Below, in pieces: positions 5,318 to 11,768 of a DNA stretch of 11,768 nucleotides. Where the stretch lies: positions 1 to 11,768 of the forward strand of contig JAHHUJ010000050.1 of assembly GCA_020024075.1 (NCBI GenBank), written 5' to 3'. A program made the position numbers and the translations under genes. The stretch is from Psychrobacter sp. (lineage in GTDB: Bacteria; Pseudomonadota; Gammaproteobacteria; Pseudomonadales; Moraxellaceae). The first letter of the stretch is position 1; every line of letters starts with the position of its first letter. The notes beneath the pieces are model-generated. The model was not told where the DNA came from and ran no database searches. It was given only the letters and a program-made list of their open reading frames with translations.

Positions 5318-7525
5318 CTACTTAGAGTCCTCTAACTGCTGGAACTTTTGTAGCTTATTGGCCTCTAACATAATTTTAGCGGCTTCAATAACATAAATCT
5401 CATCTTCTGGCAGTTTAGGACGCTCATTATTCTTCAAACGACTACGCTCTTCAAACATTGACTCGACAGCAGCCTGATACTGTATCCATGTATTATAAGG
5501 CTTGAGGCCAGTAGCTATGCGGCGTGCATTCTCCGCATCCAAGGTTTTTTGCTCAATTTGTTTTTGACGAGCACGGCGCTCATTAATATTAAGTTTCACC
5601 GCTTTTTTATCGTCATCCATATTACGCACTTTATTTAAAGTGTCTAAATACACAAATTGCGGGTTGGTGGTTTGACGAATCTTAGACTGCTGATTAAGCG
5701 TGGCTAAGGTTTTGCTGGTAAATTTACCTTCTGGCTTATAAGGAGAGGTCTTGATAGTATCCCAAGCCATAGCGTTCTTTTGATCACGCTCGCTAAATTC
5801 TGCACCTTCATAGATGTTAATTAAAGCAATATCAGGAACGACCCCTTTATTCTGAGTACTGCCCCCTGTGACGCGATAGAATTTGCGCTGAGTTAAAGTA
5901 GCAGAGCCTAGCGCTAAGCTGTCTAATTGAATCTGCGCCGAGCCTTTACCGGTAGTGGTACTACCCACTACTAAGCCGCGACCATAGTCTTGAATGGCAG
6001 CGGCAAAAATCTCAGAGGCAGAAGCTGAAGCCATGTTGGTAATCACTACCATGTCTCCAGAATACAGCTGCTTACCGCCATCTTCATCTTGATAAACCTG
6101 AACATTACCTCGGTTGTCTCGTATTTGAACCAAAGGTCCTTCTTTGATAAACAGTCCAAGCATTTTTGCGACTTCATCAAGCGAACCGCCCGGGTTATTA
6201 CGGAGGTCAACCACTAGGCCATCAATATTCTTCTCATTGAGCTTCTTCAGCTCATTTTGAGTATCGATACTCACACTGCGATAGTCCTGACCACTACGGC
6301 GGGCTTGGTAATTTAAATAGAAACTTGGAATCTCCAATACCCCAATGCGCTTCTCTTGATTGCTGCCATCAGGCTTCACGGTAATGACGCGGTGGGTAAC
6401 CCCTGCGTCGTCTTGTTCGATAATATCACGAGTCAATACAATGGTACGAGCAGCAGCATCTGGACTATTGGGCTGCTTCACTTTTACAGTGACATCAGTG
6501 CCTCGCTTACCTCGAATTAATGCCACCACTTCACGAGTCGACCAGCCCACCACATCTTGTAGGTTCTCTCCATCTTTGGCCACAGCCATGATCAAGTCAT
6601 TGGGCTGTACTTTGCCAGATTTAGCTGCTGGACCGCCTTCTACTAAAGTTACTATCTGGGTATAGTCTGGGTTCTTGCGATAAGGACGAATGGTTACGCC
6701 GATGCCCTCTAACTGCAAGTTCGACTGCACTTGCATCTCAACGGATTGCACTGGAGCATAATAGTTACTGTGTGGATCATAAGTCAGCATCGCAGTATTT
6801 AACACTGACTCCATAATCTCATCGCTTTTAATACGATCTAATTGCTCTTGTTGGCGATGTAAGCGGCTTAATAACACTTCTCTAGGGTTTCTATCTTCCC
6901 CTAAGATTAAGTCATTACCTTTAGTTAATTCTGGATGCTTGGCATATAACTCATCGCGGGCTTTGTCTTCTTCTTGACCTAACGTTAAGTTAATAATTTG
7001 CAGCGTAAGTTGACGTTCCCAGTATTTTTTTTGCTCGTTGGCCGTAGTAAATCTAGGCTCTTTTTCTCTATCTAATATCACAGAGTCGTTACGGTTCAGA
7101 TCAATCTCTTTGCTTAAGAACTTATCTGCAAAATTATAGTACTCATTTGAGCGCTGGATATAACGATTGAAGATATTTTGGGTGGCTGTTAAATCACCTT
7201 TTTTTAGTCTATCGGCAAAAGAGGCGCCATATTTCTTGGTCAATTCATCAATATCAGACTGTAAAAATAAAGTATGATTTGGGTCTAAGCGATCAAAGTA
7301 CATCTCTAATACTTGCATACCCATTTCTGAATCAAGACGCTTATTAGAATAGTGAGCCCTATCTAATAAAGCCGCCACTTGTCTTGTCGTCAATTTTTGT
7401 TCTGGAGTGGCAACAAAAGCAGCCTTGTCCGATGCCATTGCCGTGGTATAGCTTTGCGAAAAAACTATTCCGGCTACACCAATAGCGGCGGCACTTAACA
7501 CCAGCTGTGTTGGTTGAAATCTCAT
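5318..7525 (-). CDS. prc: Tail-specific periplasmic carboxy-terminal processing protease (Prc/Tsp)
   Basis: A 735-residue S41-family protease, close to the length of E. coli Prc (682). An N-terminal signal peptide ends near AMA (29-31). A helical N-terminal domain (about 40-250) precedes a PDZ domain (about 274-360, starting GIGVTIRPY), the protease core and a C-terminal Prc-specific helical region (about 600-735). The Ser-Lys catalytic pair is intact: by alignment to E. coli Tsp (S430, D441, K455) the matching residues are S502 in SASASEIF, D513 in QDYGR and K527 in TGKG. Substrates in relatives are periplasmic proteins with nonpolar C-termini, lipoproteins and murein hydrolases. The start has a modest GAG ribosome site 8 bases upstream. 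The gene is divergent from nagZ; its promoter carries a CpxR-like box, suggesting control by the response regulator at 904-1575. No obvious truncation or frameshift. Confidence 0.95.
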   Translation of the reverse strand: MRFQPTQLVLSAAAIGVAGIVFSQSYTTAMASDKAAFVATPEQKLTTRQVAALLDRAHYSNKRLDSEMGMQVLEMYFDRLDPNHTLFLQSDIDELTKKYGASFADRLKKGDLTATQNIFNRYIQRSNEYYNFADKFLSKEIDLNRNDSVILDREKEPRFTTANEQKKYWERQLTLQIINLTLGQEEDKARDELYAKHPELTKGNDLILGEDRNPREVLLSRLHRQQEQLDRIKSDEIMESVLNTAMLTYDPHSNYYAPVQSVEMQVQSNLQLEGIGVTIRPYRKNPDYTQIVTLVEGGPAAKSGKVQPNDLIMAVAKDGENLQDVVGWSTREVVALIRGKRGTDVTVKVKQPNSPDAAARTIVLTRDIIEQDDAGVTHRVITVKPDGSNQEKRIGVLEIPSFYLNYQARRSGQDYRSVSIDTQNELKKLNEKNIDGLVVDLRNNPGGSLDEVAKMLGLFIKEGPLVQIRDNRGNVQVYQDEDGGKQLYSGDMVVITNMASASASEIFAAAIQDYGRGLVVGSTTTGKGSAQIQLDSLALGSATLTQRKFYRVTGGSTQNKGVVPDIALINIYEGAEFSERDQKNAMAWDTIKTSPYKPEGKFTSKTLATLNQQSKIRQTTNPQFVYLDTLNKVRNMDDDKKAVKLNINERRARQKQIEQKTLDAENARRIATGLKPYNTWIQYQAAVESMFEERSRLKNNERPKLPEDEIYVIEAAKIMLEANKLQKFQQLEDSK

Positions 7526-7599
7526 AAACTATTCTCACTCATTATTTTTGATATGGATACAATGACCTGATATTACCACAACAATCAGTCCTTGACTGT

Positions 7600-7633
7600 C
7601 TAAAACTGTATAAGCATTCTTACCTAATTTTAC
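7600..7633 (-). promoter_or_regulatory. Predicted prc promoter with CpxR-like box
   Basis: On the minus strand, 7633-7619 reads GTAAA-ATTAG-GTAAG, one mismatch from the CpxR consensus GTAAA-N5-GTAAA and with the exact 5-base spacing. Five bases later is an extended -10, TG-C-TTATAC (7616-7608), with the start predicted near 7600 and a leader of about 75 bases. The box overlaps the -35 position, where a regulator could replace the -35 or block it. The direction of regulation cannot be told from sequence. Confidence 0.45.
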
Positions 7634-7706
7634 ATTTAACCTAAAACTATTTGCATAATCTAACTGTGAATTACCAATAATAAGACAACCACAGCAAGCT
7701 TAGGTA

Positions 7707-7734
7707 TTGGTATTGCTGACATTTACTGTAATAA
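7707..7734 (+). promoter_or_regulatory. Possible nagZ promoter
   Basis: A -35-like TTGGTA (7707-7712) and a -10-like TAATAA (7729-7734) with 16-base spacing lie about 45 bases upstream of the nagZ start. Both hexamers are imperfect; other pairings are possible in this AT-rich stretch. Confidence 0.3.
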
Positions 7735-7780
7735 TACCTAATTCAATTTTTTGTGTAATAAATTCCAAAGGGGAGCCCTT

Positions 7781-8848
7781 ATGTACGGACCTTTAATGAT
7801 TGATGTAGCCGGTACTAAGCTGACAGCAGAAGATCGCTTGGTATTAAGTCGTGCAGAGGTTGGCGGCATAATTTTATTTGCCCGTAACGTTGATACCCCC
7901 GAGCAAGTACGCCAACTTTGTGATGAGATTCATCAACTAAGACCACATATCCTAATTGGAGTGGACCAAGAAGGTGGCCGTGTCGCCAGATTACGTAAAG
8001 GATTTACGCCTCTACCAGCAATGGGGAAACTGGGTGATATGTTCGACACCGATCCTTGCCGCGCCCTATCCCTAGCCTATGATTGTGGCTACTTAATGGC
8101 GACTGAGGTAATGGCGGTGGGCATCGATGTTAGCTTTGCCCCTGTGCTGGATATAAATGGAGTCAGCCAAGTCATTGGCGATAGAAGCTTTCACGCCAAT
8201 ACCCAAGCCATTGTAGCGCTATCCACGCAGTTTATGCGAGGTATGAAAACAGCGGGCATGGCCACCACAGGTAAGCACTTCCCAGGTCATGGCTCTATTG
8301 CTCCAGATTCGCACGTGGCCGATGCCATTGATGAGCGTAGTTTTGAAGAGATTAAGCAGACAGATCTACAACCTTTCATTCAGTGTCAGCCTTGGCTAGA
8401 TGCCGTAATGCCCGCCCATGTAATCTTCAGCCAGGTGGACAATAAGCCTGCTGGCTTCTCCAAAATTTGGCTACAAGACATTGCCCGTCAGCAGTTAGGC
8501 TTCAAAGGTGTGTTGTTCTCTGATGACTTGTCTATGAAAGCGGCTCATACTGCTGGTGATATCAGTGCTCGAGTGACTGCTGCGATAACCGCTGGCTGTG
8601 ATATGGCGTTGGTGTGTAATGATCGGGAGGCCGCCATACAAGCCATCGAAACAGCTACTCAGCTACCTACTCCCAACCAGCAACGTCTGCAAGCCATGTG
8701 TAGTCAGATACCACAGTGGCAAGGCAGCTTAGAGGCCACCTGTGCCCAGTTCGACTATTGGGCAACTGCCAAGCAAAACGTAGTTGAAGCCTTTTTTGCT
8801 GAGCAGCAAAGCGTAAAATCAGAAAAAGACCCGACTAATTATTGTTAA
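7781..8848 (+). CDS. nagZ: Beta-N-acetylhexosaminidase NagZ
   Basis: A 355-residue cytoplasmic glycoside hydrolase of family 3, similar in length to E. coli NagZ (341). It removes N-acetylglucosamine from 1,6-anhydro-muropeptides in peptidoglycan recycling; its products can control ampC-type beta-lactamase induction in some relatives. Motifs visible: VGGIILFARN, GVDQEGGRVARLR, SFAPVLD, KHFPGHG (K165-H166 onward), the mobile-loop dyad D176-S-H178, MPAHVI and FSDDLSM with the expected nucleophile D248. I start at the ATG at 7781, which has the strong site AAAGGGGAG (7768-7776) just upstream; an upstream in-frame TTG at 7751 would add ten residues before this ribosome site and does not fit the family. 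The gene is divergent from prc and convergent with the OmpA-like gene. The last about 40 residues (after WQGSLE) are a poorly conserved tail. Confidence 0.96.
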   Translation: MYGPLMIDVAGTKLTAEDRLVLSRAEVGGIILFARNVDTPEQVRQLCDEIHQLRPHILIGVDQEGGRVARLRKGFTPLPAMGKLGDMFDTDPCRALSLAYDCGYLMATEVMAVGIDVSFAPVLDINGVSQVIGDRSFHANTQAIVALSTQFMRGMKTAGMATTGKHFPGHGSIAPDSHVADAIDERSFEEIKQTDLQPFIQCQPWLDAVMPAHVIFSQVDNKPAGFSKIWLQDIARQQLGFKGVLFSDDLSMKAAHTAGDISARVTAAITAGCDMALVCNDREAAIQAIETATQLPTPNQQRLQAMCSQIPQWQGSLEATCAQFDYWATAKQNVVEAFFAEQQSVKSEKDPTNYC

Positions 8849-8880
8849 TAAAACGCCTCACACACAGAACCGTCAAACGA

Positions 8881-8914
8881 AAGAAGACCGCCCTTTAAGG
8901 ACGGTCTTCTTTTG
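8881..8914. terminator. Shared terminator between nagZ and the OmpA-like gene
   Basis: A 10-bp stem AAGAAGACCG (8881-8890) / CGGTCTTCTT (8902-8911), extended inward by CC/GG-type pairs, is followed by TTTTG on the plus strand. On the minus strand the stem is followed by TCGTTTG after its own T-rich arm. It lies between two convergent genes and can end both transcripts. Confidence 0.8.
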
Positions 8915-8986
8915 ATTAGATACGCAGCTATTTAATTAGATACTTAATTAGTAGAGCTCACTGCTGACTCTTAAATTAAGTGTCTA
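8911..8986. repeat. Direct and inverted repeats in the 3' region of the OmpA-like gene
   Basis: A 13-base direct repeat TTTGATTAGATAC (8911-8923) / TTTAATTAGATAC (8931-8943), one mismatch. An inverted repeat TAGATACTTAATT (8937-8949) / AATTAAGTGTCTA (8974-8986) pairs at 12 of 13 positions around a 24-base loop and ends directly at the stop codon of the OmpA-like gene. In its mRNA this would be a stem-loop straight after the stop codon. Confidence 0.6.
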
Positions 8987-10585
8987 CTACTGAGCTTCAG
9001 TAGCCGCTTCTGCTTCACCCGCTTCTACTACTTTAGCTGCATCTTGAGTCACTTCAATCTCTTGGGTACCCATTGCAGTTTCGTCATATACTGTAAATTC
9101 AATACGACGGTTGCGGAACTTACCATTGTCCGTCTCGTTAGTAGCGATAGGATCGGTTTCACCCATACCTTTCGTCATTAGTTTAGATGCATCAGCACCT
9201 TGAGACACTAAGTAAGCTTTTACTGCTTCTGCACGGCGTTGTGACAGCTCTTTGTTATAAGCATCATCACCATCACTATCGGTATGACCTAAGATCATTA
9301 ACTCCATTTCTGGAACGTTTTTCATAACTTCTACTGCACGATCTAACACAGCTTTGTTAGCTTCTGGGATATCCGCTTTGTCTACTGCAAAGTTGATAAC
9401 TTGTAAGCTTAAAGCACGCGCCACATCTTTAGGGTTTGGGTTGTCACCTAAGTTATTCATTGCTGCGGTTGCGTCGGCAATACTTTGCTCAATTTCAGCA
9501 TCTAAATCTAGAGGGCCTGCTGCAATAACGTTAAGCTCAGGAGCAGCCGCTTTAATATCAGCTACCAACTTATCAAGCTGTGCTTGGTCTGGCGCGTCAA
9601 CACGAACGTCATTACCTTCAATGATTACGTTAGCATTAGGCGTATCTTTAACCAGCGGCAAGATGGCACCTAAGTGAGCGGCTGCAGGCATATCGGTAGC
9701 GACATTACTATAAACTTCAGCACGGCAGTTATCAGCACCAGCACCGAATACGTCTTTTACTGCATTAGTAACTGTATTACCTAGATCATCATTACCAGCA
9801 CTGATACGACACGCAAATAACTCATTACCTGAGCCTGTTGCTAAGGTTAATACTGCAGGATCAAGCTCAGTATTACCGGTCACAGCAGTTTCAGCTGGCT
9901 GCTGCATAGTTTGCTCTGGAGTGGCTACTGGAGCTGGATCTTTTTGGCAACCTTTTAATAACGCCCAAGCTAGAGCGGCTAAGATAATTAAACCAATAAT
10001 AGGCAGTAATGCTTTTAAGAAACCGCCATTTTCTTTTTCTTCACGCTGTAAAGGAGCGGTACTGGTAGTATCTGAAATACGATGACCAGCAGTATCAACG
10101 TGAGCTGCATTAGCAGCTGTGTTAGTATTTGCCACATGAGCCGCGCCAGCAGCACCTGCGCCTAATAGACCTGCTGGCAATACAGCAGTAGCCCAAGCTG
10201 GAATATGGTCACGGAACGAGTTTAAATTCTCACGTAAGAACTGAGGAATTGGCGTACTGCCTGCTAAGCTTTTGATTTCATTAAAAGCTAGAGGAGCTGC
10301 AGAAGCCAATAGGCCTTTTACAGAGATAACATCCACATTATTATGAGCAGCTAACTCATTGGCAATTTCTGTCTTTTGGGCTTCATCGGTCCATAACCGA
10401 TCAAATAGACCTAAATCTTCACGGTTAATCTCTTGAGTGCCAACACGATTAAAGCTATCGTTATCTGCAAGTTTTGCGGCAAATAAAGCATAGAACTGTT
10501 TTAATAAGCTTTCATTTTGAGGGTTATTATTGTCCCCTAAAACAGCAGGGGTAACGGTACGGGCTAAATGACCAATGATATCCAT
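8987..10585 (-). CDS. Membrane-anchored OmpA-family peptidoglycan-binding protein
   Basis: A 532-residue protein of mixed architecture. Residues 1-135 form a helical domain with no signal peptide, resembling the DUF937/YidB-type domain. A Gly/Ala-rich stretch (about 136-165) follows, then one hydrophobic segment (about 187-211, ending at C213), a Pro/Gln linker (about 215-230), a BON-like region (about 240-365) and a C-terminal OmpA domain (about 385-500). The OmpA domain carries the GHTD motif with D436 and R451 in LSQRRA, the 15-residue spaced pair that binds diaminopimelate in peptidoglycan. The tail is acidic and Ala/Glu-rich. The likely topology is N-terminus in the cytoplasm, a single inner-membrane anchor and the OmpA domain in the periplasm. 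The start ATG has AGGAGAG 9 bases upstream. It is a single gene convergent with nagZ. It is not the beta-barrel OmpA porin; domain names for the N-terminal and middle parts are tentative. Confidence 0.85.
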   Translation of the reverse strand: MDIIGHLARTVTPAVLGDNNNPQNESLLKQFYALFAAKLADNDSFNRVGTQEINREDLGLFDRLWTDEAQKTEIANELAAHNNVDVISVKGLLASAAPLAFNEIKSLAGSTPIPQFLRENLNSFRDHIPAWATAVLPAGLLGAGAAGAAHVANTNTAANAAHVDTAGHRISDTTSTAPLQREEKENGGFLKALLPIIGLIILAALAWALLKGCQKDPAPVATPEQTMQQPAETAVTGNTELDPAVLTLATGSGNELFACRISAGNDDLGNTVTNAVKDVFGAGADNCRAEVYSNVATDMPAAAHLGAILPLVKDTPNANVIIEGNDVRVDAPDQAQLDKLVADIKAAAPELNVIAAGPLDLDAEIEQSIADATAAMNNLGDNPNPKDVARALSLQVINFAVDKADIPEANKAVLDRAVEVMKNVPEMELMILGHTDSDGDDAYNKELSQRRAEAVKAYLVSQGADASKLMTKGMGETDPIATNETDNGKFRNRRIEFTVYDETAMGTQEIEVTQDAAKVVEAGEAEAATEAQ

Positions 10586-11074
10586 TGAATACTCTCCTAA
10601 ATAGTGAAAAAATACTTGGTAAATTTAAATCAATATGCCCTCTTCTCTCACCAAGTTTTAATTTTTTTAAATTAATATTTTGAATGGCAAGTACGACTAT
10701 GTCGTCGAGGTTCGATATAAGTTAAGCTTTTTTATTTACCAAACTTGTGTACTACAATACATTATCTCCCAGATTAGTACGTTATATTCAGGTAAATTCT
10801 CAGTTAAGGCTTGTTACAAAGTAGTGACTTGGTCACAAACTTATAAAATATTTCTCTATAATTTAGTCATATTAAAGGGGTAGCTATCTAATAGGATGGC
10901 TATTTAATCAGCTAGCTCTAAGTTAAGAAGACGGCTTTAAGTTAAGAAGACGGCTCTAAGCTTAATTTTCAATGTCAACTAACCGCTAAGCTCTATATTA
11001 CGCAGCCGCTTAATTCCATTACTTCCGCTACTAAGCTATTTTTTATACCCTATTTTCTCCAGTAAGGATGCACC
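10586..11074. other. 490-bp intergenic region between the OmpA-like and rhomboid genes
   Basis: It must carry two divergent promoters. An inverted repeat ACTTGGT (10614-10620) / ACCAAGT (10650-10656) lies in the leader or promoter of the OmpA-like gene. GTGAC-TTG-GTCAC (10824-10836) is a perfect short palindrome, followed by a consensus -10 TATAAT at 10857-10862 on the plus strand with no clear -35. A tandem repeat follows (separate entry). An open frame at 10680-10883 starts at TTG without a ribosome site and shows no protein-like composition; I do not call it. The leader of the rhomboid gene would be about 200 bases if TATAAT is its promoter. Confidence 0.4.
10919..10956 (+). repeat. Two-copy 19-bp tandem repeat
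   Basis: The unit TAAGTTAAGAAGACGGCTY occurs at 10919-10937 and 10938-10956, differing only in the last base, and a third partial unit TAAG follows at 10957. It lies between a possible -10 (10857-10862) and the rhomboid gene. No function recognised; slippage-type duplication is the simplest explanation. Confidence 0.8.
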
Positions 11075-11695
11075 TTGAACAGTTTATTGAGCAGTCATAC
11101 CACTTTAATTATTATTATCACCGTTATTATCAGTCTCTTAGCTTGGCAAAAAGACGAGCTTATGAATAAGCTCATCTTTTATCCCCCTGCGGTCAATAAA
11201 GGCGAGTGGTATCGCTTTATTACCCACGGCTTTATCCATGCTGACAGCACTCACTTGCTATTCAATATGTTTACCCTGTATTTCTTTGGCCGAGTAGTCG
11301 AAGGGTTTTTTAATCATTTTTTGGGTGGTTTTGGATTTTTGGCGGTATATCTAGTGGCCATTATCGTGGCAATGATTCCCAGTTATTTACAACATAAGAA
11401 CGACCCTCGTTATCGCAGCTTAGGCGCATCTGGTGGGGTTTCAGCCATCTTATTCTCGTATATTTTGATGGCACCTTGGAGTATGTTATATCTATTTGGG
11501 GTAGTACCTATCCCAGCCATCGTCTTTGCTATCGCCTATGTCGCCTACAGCCTTCATGCCAATAACAAAGGCAACTCAAATATCAATCATCTGGCCCATT
11601 TGTGGGGAGGCGGCTTTGGGGTATTAGCAACTATTATATTATCCCCCAATGTATTACCCCATTTTTTATCCGCGTTAATGCATCCCTCGTTTTAA
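11075..11695 (+). CDS. Rhomboid-family intramembrane serine protease
   Basis: A 206-residue polytopic membrane protein with about six hydrophobic segments, the compact bacterial rhomboid fold without an extra cytoplasmic domain. Catalytic residues are visible: S119 in GASGGVSA (the GxSG motif) and H175 in NHLAHLWGG. The HxxxN motif (HLLFN) of the second segment, which supports the oxyanion hole, and the WYRFITHGFIHAD loop before it are also typical. The start is TTG at 11075, 6 bases after AAGGA (11064-11068); the overlapping ATG at 11068 is out of frame, and the next in-frame ATG (codon 30) would lose the first membrane segment. The protein would cleave membrane proteins near the outer face of the inner membrane; substrate unknown. 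No partner gene is seen before the window ends. Confidence 0.92.
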   Translation: MNSLLSSHTTLIIIITVIISLLAWQKDELMNKLIFYPPAVNKGEWYRFITHGFIHADSTHLLFNMFTLYFFGRVVEGFFNHFLGGFGFLAVYLVAIIVAMIPSYLQHKNDPRYRSLGASGGVSAILFSYILMAPWSMLYLFGVVPIPAIVFAIAYVAYSLHANNKGNSNINHLAHLWGGGFGVLATIILSPNVLPHFLSALMHPSF

Positions 11696-11768
11696 TAACA
11701 GCTTTTAATAAAAATTTTTGGTGGTGTTTCAAAAAGTATGCTGAAGTAAAAAAGAAGTTGTGACAGCC
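11696..11768. other. Window end after the rhomboid gene
   Basis: Seventy-three non-coding bases with no clear terminator hairpin; AT-rich with a short AAAAATTTTT palindrome at about 11710-11719. Confidence 0.3.

Noticed and set aside
10680..10883. A 67-codon frame starting at TTG in the OmpA-like/rhomboid intergenic region
   Set aside because: It has no Shine-Dalgarno, biased AT-rich composition and overlaps likely promoter elements.

Overview
The window looks like chromosomal DNA of a gammaproteobacterium of the Moraxellaceae, most likely Psychrobacter or a close relative. This is inferred from the moderately AT-rich sequence, the protein families and their style; no rRNA or marker gene is present to prove it. 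Genes are complete and look like housekeeping or envelope-stress functions. I see no transposase, phage gene, tRNA or CRISPR array.

Region 1 (1-3267) is a Cpx-type envelope-stress module: a Spy/CpxP-family LTxxQ protein on the minus strand, divergent from a CpxR-like response regulator and a CpxA-like sensor kinase. Region 2 (3268-5317) is about 2 kb with only one protein gene, a 67-residue CsbD-family stress protein at 4400-4603. The rest of its structure is three minus-strand copies of what I read as Csr/Rsm-type regulatory RNAs. Each copy has an 18-bp palindrome matching the GacA upstream activating sequence (TGTAAG-N6-CTTACA), a fixed-spacing half-site and -10, a run of small hairpins that put GGA in the loop on the minus strand, and a terminator with a shared core (GCCGCATAA/TTATGCGGC in two copies, a variant in the third). 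This is the main discovery of the window.

Region 3 (5318-8848) holds a tail-specific periplasmic protease (Prc/Tsp, minus strand), divergent from nagZ (beta-N-acetylhexosaminidase of muropeptide recycling). A good CpxR-like box (GTAAA-N5-GTAAG) lies in the prc promoter, linking it to the kinase system of region 1. Region 4 (8849-11768) holds a membrane-anchored OmpA-like protein convergent with nagZ, a 490-bp non-coding gap with short repeats, and a rhomboid-family intramembrane protease.

Taken together the window is about cell-envelope care: sensing of envelope stress (CpxP/R/A-like), periplasmic proteolysis (Prc), murein recycling (NagZ), peptidoglycan anchoring (OmpA domain) and membrane proteolysis (rhomboid). 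Next to it is a cluster of predicted GacA-dependent RNAs that should sequester the translational regulator CsrA/RsmA encoded elsewhere in the genome.
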